Source: Halococcus thailandensis JCM 13552
Lineage (GTDB): Archaea > Halobacteriota > Halobacteria > Halobacteriales > Halococcaceae
Assembly: GCF_000336715.1 (NCBI RefSeq)
Contig: NZ_AOMF01000152.1
Coordinates: 3,637 to 41,073, forward strand
DNA: 37,437 nucleotides
Direction: 5' to 3'
Shown here: positions 6,748 through 12,485 of the stretch, in pieces
Position numbering within the stretch: position 1 is the first letter of the stretch
How the letters are laid out: every line of letters begins with the position of its first letter
Notes under the pieces: model-generated
What the model was told of the DNA's origin: nothing
The model's database searches: none
The model's input: only the letters and a program-made list of their open reading frames with translations
Made by a program: the position numbers and the translations under genes

Positions 6748-7931
6748 TCTCGATCAGCAAGCTCCTCTGTGGTCTCGACGCGGAGGGTGACGGGCTTCGC
6801 TACGACGCTGCCGGCGAGTCCGCGAAACCACAGATCACCGACCACAAACAGCGACGGCCGGTCGTCGTCTGGAACCTCACCAAACAGTGCAATCTCTCCT
6901 GCTCACACTGTTACGCGGCCGCCGACACCGAAACCGCCGACGGCGAGCTCACTACCGAGGAGGGCAAGCGCGTGCTCGACGATCTCGCCGACTACGGCGT
7001 CCCGGTCGTGCTGTTCTCCGGCGGCGAACCGCTCGTCCGCGACGATCTACCCGAACTGATCGAATACGCGGACGCGAGCGGCATCCGTCCGGTGCTCTCG
7101 ACGAACGGCACGCTCATCACCACCGAGATCGCACGGGAGCTGCGCGAGGCGGGCCTGAAATATGCGGGCATCTCGGTCGACGGACTGCCCGAACGGAACG
7201 ACGCGTTCCGTGGCCAAGACGGTGCGTTCGATGCGGCCGTGCGTGGGATCAGGGCGTGTCTCGACGCCGGCCTCAAGACCGGGCTCCGATACACGATCAC
7301 CGAGCGGAACGCGGCGGATCTCCCCGCTGTCGTCGATCTTCTCCACGACGAGGGCGTCGATCGGTTCTGTTTCTACCATCTCGATTACGGTGGTCGTGGT
7401 GCAGGGATCGTCGACGCCGATCTCTCGCCGGAAGAAAAGCGGGCCGCCGTGAAGCAGCTCTGTGATCTCACGCGACGATATCACGATCACGGCGACGAGA
7501 TCGAGACGTTGCTCGTGGGCAACTACACCGATGCCGCCTATCTCGTCGAATACGCGCGCCAGCATCTGAGTGAGGCCAACGCCGAACGGATAGACGATTA
7601 CCTCCGCCGAAACGGGGGCGATCCGACCGGCGAGCGCGTCGCCGACATCGATTACCAGGGAAACGTCCATCTCACACAGTTCTGGCAGAACTACAGCCTC
7701 GGCAACGTGCGTGATCGCCCGTTCAGTGCGATCTGGGATGACGATTCGAACCCACTACTGGAAGCGTTGCGCAACCGAGAGCAGCGACTGTCAGGGCGGT
7801 GTGCTGACTGTCAATATCAAGATATCTGCCGAGGGGCGTCACGACTCCGGGCACTCTCCGTGCACGACGATCCGTTCGCCCCCGACCCGCAGTGTTATCT
7901 CAAAGAGGACGAAATCGTGCCGACAGTGTGA
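6744..7931 (+). CDS. Radical SAM/SPASM enzyme, NirJ/AhbC-like
   Basis: Protein of 395 residues. The radical SAM cluster motif CxxxCxxC is intact at residues 49, 53 and 56 (KQCNLSCSHC), followed by the SAM-binding GGEP motif (LFSGGEPLVRDD). A SPASM-type Cys set lies at about 353, 356, 362 and 384 (CADCQYQDIC...CYL) for auxiliary Fe-S clusters. Overall it resembles NirJ and AhbC, which trim siroheme-derived tetrapyrroles, and also peptide-modifying SPASM enzymes. ATG 6744 is chosen for the 4-base overlap with the PaaB-like gene and the haloarchaeal start MISISKLLC. AhbC (siroheme-dependent heme pathway) and a RiPP maturase both remain open; the reaction is not proven. Confidence 0.85.
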   Translation: MISISKLLCGLDAEGDGLRYDAAGESAKPQITDHKQRRPVVVWNLTKQCNLSCSHCYAAADTETADGELTTEEGKRVLDDLADYGVPVVLFSGGEPLVRDDLPELIEYADASGIRPVLSTNGTLITTEIARELREAGLKYAGISVDGLPERNDAFRGQDGAFDAAVRGIRACLDAGLKTGLRYTITERNAADLPAVVDLLHDEGVDRFCFYHLDYGGRGAGIVDADLSPEEKRAAVKQLCDLTRRYHDHGDEIETLLVGNYTDAAYLVEYARQHLSEANAERIDDYLRRNGGDPTGERVADIDYQGNVHLTQFWQNYSLGNVRDRPFSAIWDDDSNPLLEALRNREQRLSGRCADCQYQDICRGASRLRALSVHDDPFAPDPQCYLKEDEIVPTV

Positions 7932-8010
7932 CTGTTGTCTATCCGATCGTATGACAGTCAGCATGCCGTCGAGAAACGCGGATTCGACACTGGAGGGCGT
8001 CTCAGTATCG

Positions 8011-8349
8011 TCATTCGTTCGAGAGCGTGTCCGGATCGAACAGCTCCAGCGCCGTCCGCACATCGAAGGAATTCGTCGACGACGGGTTTCGAAGCGACTG
8101 CGTCGGCGGAGCCAGCAGTTCGTCGACGAGCGCGTCCGCCATATCGACGACGATGGCTCGTTGGGCATCCGTGAGGGTTCCGTGCTGCTCCAGTTTCGTG
8201 AGGGCGGTCCGGAGCTCCCGCTGTTCGATCCGATCCGCGTGGGCGTGCAGCCGCTCGATGGCGCGCTCTCGTGATCCATTCGGCTCGACCGATCGCTGCG
8301 AACCGCGATTTCGCCGATCACGACCACGGTTGTCGGTGCTCTGGGTCAT
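8011..8349 (-). CDS. Free-standing glutamyl-tRNA reductase dimerisation-like domain
   Basis: Protein of 112 residues. After a basic, polar N-terminus, residues about 28-110 read like the C-terminal helical dimerisation domain of glutamyl-tRNA reductase (HemA): RERAIERLHAHADRIEQREL, LTDAQRAIVVDMADALVDEL, and LLAPPTQSLR followed by the ending TALELFDPD. The catalytic and NADPH domains are absent, so it cannot reduce glutamyl-tRNA itself. It might modulate HemA, the first enzyme of heme synthesis, by forming mixed dimers (inference). It is the last gene of a three-gene operon, 12 bases after the radical SAM gene, which supports a heme-related function for that operon. Confidence 0.65.
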   Translation of the reverse strand: MTQSTDNRGRDRRNRGSQRSVEPNGSRERAIERLHAHADRIEQRELRTALTKLEQHGTLTDAQRAIVVDMADALVDELLAPPTQSLRNPSSTNSFDVRTALELFDPDTLSNE

Positions 8350-8361
8350 CGATCACGCTCG

Positions 8362-9465
8362 TCAGGCAGTGAACTGCTGGTCGGGCGGTGCTCCATCGTA
8401 CTCGTCAGGCAGGTACGCACAGAGCGGATCACTCGCCAGTGGATCGCCCGTGTACGCGTACGCTCGCGAACGACTCCCGCCACAGACGTGTCGGTACTCA
8501 CATGCTCCACATTTCCCCCGGAGTGCGTCGGGATCGCGGAGTCGCCGGAACAGTTCCGACTCGCGATAGACGTCGACGACATCCTCGTGTTTGACGTTCC
8601 CCGCTGCCTGCGGCAGGAAGCCCGAGGGATACAGCTCGCCAGTATGGCTGACGAACGCGAACCCGTTTCCCGCGGTGATCCCCATTCGACGGCCGATCCC
8701 GTCCGGTGCCGACGATCGGGTCGCGTGGTCGGCGCGGCCGCGTTCGATCGCGACCCGTCGGTAGTGGGGCGCCTCGGTCGTCTTGATCCCGAAGGGGACG
8801 TCGTCGTTGACGGTACACAGCCACTCCATGACCCGTTCCGCACGGTCGGGCGAGATCGGATCGAGAACCCGTCCCCGTCCGACCGGGACGAGGAAGAACA
8901 CCGACCAGAGCACGGCACCGAGCTCCGCAACGAGATTCCGAACGGCCGGTAGTTCGTTGACGGTGTCCGCACAGACGGTGGTGTTGATCTGTATCGGAAC
9001 ACCGGCAGCGCGGGCGTCGCGTGCTGCCCGCAGCGTTTGCTCGAAACTGCCCCGTTCTTGGCGGAACTCGTCGTGAGCCGCGGCCGAACCGCCATCGATG
9101 CTCAGTGCCATCCGGCGAAGGCCTGCATCGGCCAACTCCCGGATTCGGTCGGCAGTGAGCGACGTCGTCCCGCTCGGCGTGAGCGTCATTCGCAGCCCGT
9201 TGTCCGTCCCGTAGTCGACGAGTTCGACGGTGTCGTCGCGGGCCAGCGGATCGCCACCGGACAGCACGACGAGCTGTCCGTCGCCGAACGTACGGATGTC
9301 GTCCAGCAACTGCTTGCCTTCGGCCGTCGTGAGTTCGTCCGGATGTCGCTGGGGCTGTGCGTTCGCCCGACAGTGTTTGCAGGCGAGCGCACACGCCTGC
9401 GTGACCTCCCAGATGAGGACGAACGGGCGCTGGCTGGTGTCGATCGCCCGTGGATCGGCCGCCAT
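8362..9465 (-). CDS. Radical SAM/SPASM enzyme, TIGR04053-like (AhbD-related)
   Basis: Protein of 367 residues. CxxxCxxC is at residues 25, 29 and 32 (QACALACKHC), then the GGDP motif (VLSGGDPLARDD) and a C-terminal SPASM-like set at about 319, 322, 328 and 349 (CGACEYRHVC...CAYL). The segments LSIDGGSAAAHDEF and LWSVFFLVPVGRGR are typical of the family I know as TIGR04053, related to AhbD (heme b synthase: oxidative decarboxylation of Fe-coproporphyrin) and to peptide-modifying SPASM enzymes. It starts 3 bases after the CGCGG small gene, so the two are co-transcribed and probably act together. The substrate could be that protein or a porphyrin. Confidence 0.83.
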   Translation of the reverse strand: MAADPRAIDTSQRPFVLIWEVTQACALACKHCRANAQPQRHPDELTTAEGKQLLDDIRTFGDGQLVVLSGGDPLARDDTVELVDYGTDNGLRMTLTPSGTTSLTADRIRELADAGLRRMALSIDGGSAAAHDEFRQERGSFEQTLRAARDARAAGVPIQINTTVCADTVNELPAVRNLVAELGAVLWSVFFLVPVGRGRVLDPISPDRAERVMEWLCTVNDDVPFGIKTTEAPHYRRVAIERGRADHATRSSAPDGIGRRMGITAGNGFAFVSHTGELYPSGFLPQAAGNVKHEDVVDVYRESELFRRLRDPDALRGKCGACEYRHVCGGSRSRAYAYTGDPLASDPLCAYLPDEYDGAPPDQQFTA

Positions 9466-9468
9466 CGA

Positions 9469-9771
9469 TCAGACGTGGACGCGGGTGACGTGGCCGCCAC
9501 AGCCACACTGTTCGACGTAGTTCCACTCGATCTCGTCGCCGTATTCGTCGGCGAGCGCGTCGAAGAGGTACTCCTGCGGGTGGCCGTGATCGCCGTGCGT
9601 GACGAGGTTGACGTGGTTGCCCGAGACCGTGTGTTCGATGGCGTCGAGCGCCTGCTCGACGACCAGTGCCCTGTCGTCGGCGTGGCGCGGTTTTTCGAGG
9701 TTCGCCGACCAGGAGTTGTCGTGCAGACGGTCGGTGATCGGTTCGGCATCGTTGTGGGATACGCTCGCCAT
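9469..9771 (-). CDS. CGCGG-motif small protein, radical SAM partner or candidate RiPP
   Basis: Protein of 100 residues ending in QCGCGGHVTRVHV; the CGCGG motif is at residues 89-93. Haloarchaeal proteins of this type are catalogued, from memory, as CGCGG family putative radical-SAM-modified peptides. The rest (about 25-88) looks like a folded domain with HDNSWSANLEKPRH and a His-rich patch THGDHGHPQEYLFDAL. The CGC could be the modified core, or a ligand set for a metal, cluster or heme precursor. It is the first gene of an operon with the radical SAM enzyme (3-base gap) and the GluTR-like domain. An exact regulatory site is centred 43.5 bases upstream. Confidence 0.82.
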   Translation of the reverse strand: MASVSHNDAEPITDRLHDNSWSANLEKPRHADDRALVVEQALDAIEHTVSGNHVNLVTHGDHGHPQEYLFDALADEYGDEIEWNYVEQCGCGGHVTRVHV

Positions 9772-9808
9772 GTTCTACCTTGGGCTCCGGAACGGGAAAG
9801 CAAACCCC

Positions 9809-9820
9809 CGAACGTGTTCG
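9809..9820. promoter_or_regulatory. CGAA-N4-TTCG site before the CGCGG operon
   Basis: The sequence is CGAACGTGTTCG, an exact match and identical to the copy before norZ at 12408. It is centred 43.5 bases from the start at 9771 (minus strand). Reading the minus strand, GGGGTTTGCTTTC follows it, a plausible BRE/TATA position. Confidence 0.7.
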
Positions 9821-9878
9821 GCGTATCGGCAGCGGAGAACGCGATTCCCGAAGCGATCGGATTCGACGAACGATTGTG

Positions 9879-9890
9879 TGAACATCTTCG
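9879..9890. promoter_or_regulatory. CGAA-N4-TTCG-like site before the first DUF2249 gene
   Basis: The sequence is TGAACATCTTCG, one mismatch, centred 44.5 bases before the ATG at 9929. It shares the divergent gap with the site of the CGCGG operon, giving one site per gene. Confidence 0.6.
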
Positions 9891-9928
9891 GGGAACCATT
9901 CGAGGGCATCCAGTCCGTCGATTCATCC

Positions 9929-10198
9929 ATGCCCGCCGTGGACGAGTACGTGGTCGAGACCGAGGCGCCGCCGGACCGAGCGAGGGAGACGATGGACGCC
10001 CGCGATCTCCCGCCGCCACAGCCGCTCCAGAACACTCTCGAACGGCTCGTCGAAATGGACGACGAAACCGTGTTGGTGCAGGTGAACGACCGTGCTCCAC
10101 AGCATCTGTATCCGCGGCTCACCGACCGTGGCTACGAGTACGAGACGATCGAGGTGGAGCCCGGCGTCGTCACCGTCATCTGGATGGCGGACCCCTGA
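9929..10198 (+). CDS. DUF2249 domain protein
   Basis: Protein of 89 residues with a DUF2249-type alpha/beta fold: the MDARDLPPPQPLQNTLERL helix region, then DETVLVQVNDRAPQHLYPRL and a final hydrophobic strand. The family resembles TusA/SirA sulfur-carrier folds, but the catalytic Cys of TusA is not present here. DUF2249 proteins often lie in denitrification loci; their biochemistry is not established. The ATG at 9929 is chosen because the upstream reading frame lacks family similarity and a regulatory site is centred 44.5 bases before it. It is one of three DUF2249 genes within 0.9 kb. Confidence 0.8.
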   Translation: MPAVDEYVVETEAPPDRARETMDARDLPPPQPLQNTLERLVEMDDETVLVQVNDRAPQHLYPRLTDRGYEYETIEVEPGVVTVIWMADP

Positions 10199-10251
10199 AT
10201 CGGACGTGGTGGCTCACGCCACACGACGATGAAACGGCTGCGTCGGGATGG

Positions 10252-10482
10252 TTACTTCTTCGGCAGCGTCGCGACGAACTCGTTTTCGCCCCGCTCCTCG
10301 ACTTCGTAGCCCTCGGCGTCGAAGTCGGAGATTTCGGCCTGCATCTCGTAGAACAGCGGCTTCGGATCGTGGTCGTTGACCAGGGTCAGCGCCTCGCCGC
10401 TCTCCAGATTGCCGAACGCGTCGTGGACTTTCGGGTGGCGTTTCGGGGCCGGGATATCACGGAGATCGAGTCGGTCGGACAT
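10252..10482 (-). CDS. DUF2249 domain protein
   Basis: Protein of 76 residues: MSDRLDLRDIPAPKRHPKV, then GNLESGEALTLVNDHDPKPL (the DUF2249 core, with NDHDP in the loop before the second helix) and a strand ending FVATLPKK. It has no Cys, so a TusA-like persulfide carrier function is unlikely. The ATG at 10482 is chosen since an exact regulatory site is centred 46.5 bases upstream and the longer in-frame start at 10563 runs into the neighbouring gene. It has its own promoter although it follows a related gene on the same strand. Confidence 0.8.
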   Translation of the reverse strand: MSDRLDLRDIPAPKRHPKVHDAFGNLESGEALTLVNDHDPKPLFYEMQAEISDFDAEGYEVEERGENEFVATLPKK

Positions 10483-10522
10483 GCGCTTGCTCGTACTCCC
10501 CGGAGAGCCCAAATCGTTTTCC

Positions 10523-10534
10523 CGAAACCGTTCG
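10523..10534. promoter_or_regulatory. CGAA-N4-TTCG site before the second DUF2249 gene
   Basis: The sequence is CGAAACCGTTCG, exact, centred 46.5 bases from the start at 10482 (minus strand). It abuts the stop codon of the upstream DUF2249 gene. Confidence 0.65.
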
Positions 10535-10535
10535 G

Positions 10536-10772
10536 TTAGGCCTTCGTGATCGACACGCGCCACTCGTCCTCGCCGGCACGTTCGGTTTCGTGGGCGTAGC
10601 CCTGCCGTGCGAGAACGGCGTAGAGCGGCTCTGGCTCGAAACTGTTGACGAGCACGAGCGTCTCGCCGCCGTCGAGTTCGTCGAGCGCCGCCATGATCTC
10701 GCCGAACGGTTCGCCGTCGATCGTTCGGACATCGAGCTCGCGCGTGCCGTCCGCCGTCGGTCCGGTTGGCAT
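10536..10772 (-). CDS. DUF2249 domain protein
   Basis: Protein of 78 residues. After MPTGPTADGT it has ELDVRTIDGEPFGEIMAALD, then GGETLVLVNSFEPEPLYAVL and RQGYAHETERAGEDEWRVSI, the complete DUF2249 pattern. It has no Cys. The ATG at 10772 is chosen because a near-match regulatory site is centred 43.5 bases upstream and the residues before it are not family-like. It is divergent from the HTH_10 regulator at 10903. The three DUF2249 proteins differ clearly in sequence, so they are old paralogues, not a recent duplication. Confidence 0.8.
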   Translation of the reverse strand: MPTGPTADGTRELDVRTIDGEPFGEIMAALDELDGGETLVLVNSFEPEPLYAVLARQGYAHETERAGEDEWRVSITKA

Positions 10773-10809
10773 GGACGTTCTCACCGATCGACAGGAATAG
10801 CCGTTCCGC

Positions 10810-10821
10810 CGATGATGTTCG
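10810..10821. promoter_or_regulatory. CGAA-N4-TTCG-like site before the third DUF2249 gene
   Basis: The sequence on the plus strand is CGATGATGTTCG (one mismatch); on the minus strand it is CGAACATCATCG, identical to the site at 6398. It is centred 43.5 bases from the start at 10772. Confidence 0.6.
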
Positions 10822-10845
10822 CTCAGGGTCACGTCGTCGCGTAGA

Positions 10846-10857
10846 CGAACATATTCG
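10846..10857. promoter_or_regulatory. CGAA-N4-TTCG site before the HTH_10 regulator
   Basis: The sequence is CGAACATATTCG, exact, centred 51.5 bases before the ATG at 10903. The regulator gene is thus itself probably part of the regulon. Confidence 0.65.
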
Positions 10858-10902
10858 GGAACACTGATTGGGTTCCGGGCCGAAGACATCTCACTAGAGA
10901 CG

Positions 10903-11556
10903 ATGCCACGAGCCAATCTCACGCTCACGATCCCCGAACACGTCTGGATCGGGGAGATATCACGCACACATCCGGCGGCGACCGTCCGCATCCTCGCGGC
11001 GCTCGCCGGCGACGACGCCGGCGTCGGTCTCGCCGAGATCACGAGCGAGAACCTCCCCTCGATCCTCGCCGATATCGAGGCGAGCGATGCCGTCGTCGAA
11101 CTCGACATTCTCCGCCAGCAGAGCGACGAGGCGCTGATCCAGTTCGAGACGACGACGCCGCTGTTGCTGTTCCCGATCCAGGATTCGGGCGTCCCGCTCG
11201 AGATGCCGTTCACCATCGAGGAGGGTGAGGCCATCTGGGAGGTCACCGCACCGCAGCGACGGCTCTCGGAGCTCGGCACGCAGTTCGAACAGTTCGGGAT
11301 CCCGTTCACCGTCAACGAGATCCACCGTCGTATCGAGCCGACACAGCTCCTCACCGACACGCAGCTCGAACTCGTCCGTGCGGCCATCGAGCAGGGTTAC
11401 TACGACACGCCGCGACGCTGCTCGCTGACCGATCTCGCCGCGGAATCGGATCTGGCGAAATCGACGTGCAGCGAGACCCTCCATCGTGCCGAGGAGAAGA
11501 TCATCAAACGGTTCGTCGAGAACCTCCCCGAGTCGACACCGGCGGAGCGACCATGA
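10903..11556 (+). CDS. HTH_10 (Bat-type) transcriptional regulator
   Basis: Protein of 217 residues. The C-terminal helix-turn-helix (about 150-205) has the Bat/HTH_10 signature LTDTQLELVRAAIEQGYYDT, then CSLTDLAAESDLAKSTCSET. The N-terminal 140 residues form an unassigned alpha/beta sensor-like region with no Cys, PAS or GAF motif that I can see. Such proteins regulate anaerobic or light-driven energy genes in haloarchaea. It lies among DUF2249 genes and is preceded by an exact copy of the regulatory motif, so it may act below or together with the main anaerobic regulator. A wHTH regulator gene follows after 71 bases. Confidence 0.83.
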   Translation: MPRANLTLTIPEHVWIGEISRTHPAATVRILAALAGDDAGVGLAEITSENLPSILADIEASDAVVELDILRQQSDEALIQFETTTPLLLFPIQDSGVPLEMPFTIEEGEAIWEVTAPQRRLSELGTQFEQFGIPFTVNEIHRRIEPTQLLTDTQLELVRAAIEQGYYDTPRRCSLTDLAAESDLAKSTCSETLHRAEEKIIKRFVENLPESTPAERP

Positions 11557-11627
11557 GATGCGATGGCCACACGTCCACCGACGGTGGCGAGCAGCCGTCG
11601 GCGTGAGAGCACCGCTACCGACGACGA

Positions 11628-12071
11628 ATGAGTACGTTCAAACCGCCCGTGGCCGATCGACCGATCGAACACGAGGCGATATCCAGATGGGGGGCAAAGA
11701 TGGGGCGTGATCCGTTCGCTGCCGATCATCCACAGCTACAGGTCGTCTTCGATGCCCTCGACGACCCCGAATGTCGCACCATCATCAAGCAGATGGAGGA
11801 GCCGATGACCGCCAAGGAGCTCTCGGAGGACTGTGACGTGCCGCTGTCGACGACCTACCGGAAGCTCGAACGACTCACAGAGGCCTCGCTGGTCGAGGAA
11901 CAAACCGAACTCAGAGCCAGCGGTCGACACACGGCACGGTACGCACTCGATTTCGAGGCGGTACACATCGATCTCGACGAAGATCGATCGCTGGAGCTGA
12001 CGATCGAGCAGCCCGAACAGACGCCGGAGAAACAGCTCTCGGAGCTCTGGGCGGAGGTACGAAAGAAATGA
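11628..12071 (+). CDS. Winged-helix (ArsR-like) transcriptional regulator
   Basis: Protein of 147 residues with a winged helix over about 35-105: LQVVFDALDDPECRTIIKQM, MTAKELSEDCDVPLSTTYRK and LVEEQTELRASGRHTARYAL. A C-terminal segment of about 40 residues is acidic and may mediate dimerisation. ATG 11628 gives the full frame; ATG 11703 (MGRDPFAADHP) is a possible shorter start. Its last four bases overlap the next gene (ATGA), a two-gene unit common in haloarchaea in which a small membrane protein follows a wHTH regulator. The signal is unknown. Confidence 0.83.
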   Translation: MSTFKPPVADRPIEHEAISRWGAKMGRDPFAADHPQLQVVFDALDDPECRTIIKQMEEPMTAKELSEDCDVPLSTTYRKLERLTEASLVEEQTELRASGRHTARYALDFEAVHIDLDEDRSLELTIEQPEQTPEKQLSELWAEVRKK

Positions 12072-12346
12072 GCGCACTCGTCGCGACCGCAGTGACCGTT
12101 TTCAAGGTGTTGAGTCTCTCGCTCGGCGGGCTGATAACGTATTTCGCGTACAAGGCCTATCGACGAACCGAATCACCCGCCCTTCGTGCGCTCACGATCG
12201 GCTTCGCCGTGATCACGGTCGGCGCGTTCGTGGCCGGCATCGTCGATCAGATCGTGCCGGTCGATCAGAGCCACGCGCTCCTCGTCGAGAGCGCGTTCAC
12301 CGCGGCCGGCTTCGCGATCATCCTGTATTCGCTCTACGTCGACTGA
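12068..12346 (+). CDS. Small membrane protein, DUF7521-like
   Basis: Protein of 92 residues with three hydrophobic segments (about 5-25, 37-60, 70-90) and short loops; it starts MSALVATAVTVFKVLSLSLG and has the basic motif YKAYRRTES after the first helix. It overlaps the wHTH regulator by four bases, so the pair is translationally coupled. In haloarchaea such membrane proteins regularly accompany wHTH regulators and may act as membrane sensors or anchors (inference from context only). Confidence 0.78.
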   Translation: MSALVATAVTVFKVLSLSLGGLITYFAYKAYRRTESPALRALTIGFAVITVGAFVAGIVDQIVPVDQSHALLVESAFTAAGFAIILYSLYVD

Positions 12347-12407
12347 GTGTTGACTCGCGGATGGAGGAGAAGGGAAAGAGTGGCGGATCCCACGAGCCGG
12401 CTGCTGG

Positions 12408-12419
12408 CGAACGTGTTCG
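12408..12419. promoter_or_regulatory. CGAA-N4-TTCG site before norZ
   Basis: The sequence is CGAACGTGTTCG, exact and identical to the copy at 9809. It is directly followed by GGAGATATCAG, a likely TATA box, which would put the transcript start near 12450 and give norZ a leader of about 35 bases. The centre is 72.5 bases from the ATG at 12486. Confidence 0.65.
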
Positions 12420-12485
12420 GGAGATATCAGCGAGTGAGAATCGTCCCGGCTCATATTGAAGTGGCCGTCGAAGCACCGACGTAGC

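Noticed and set aside
9037..10539. Plus-strand open frame of 500 codons across several small genes
   Set aside because: It covers the radical SAM, CGCGG and DUF2249 genes in antisense or shifted frame; the small genes have clear families and promoters.
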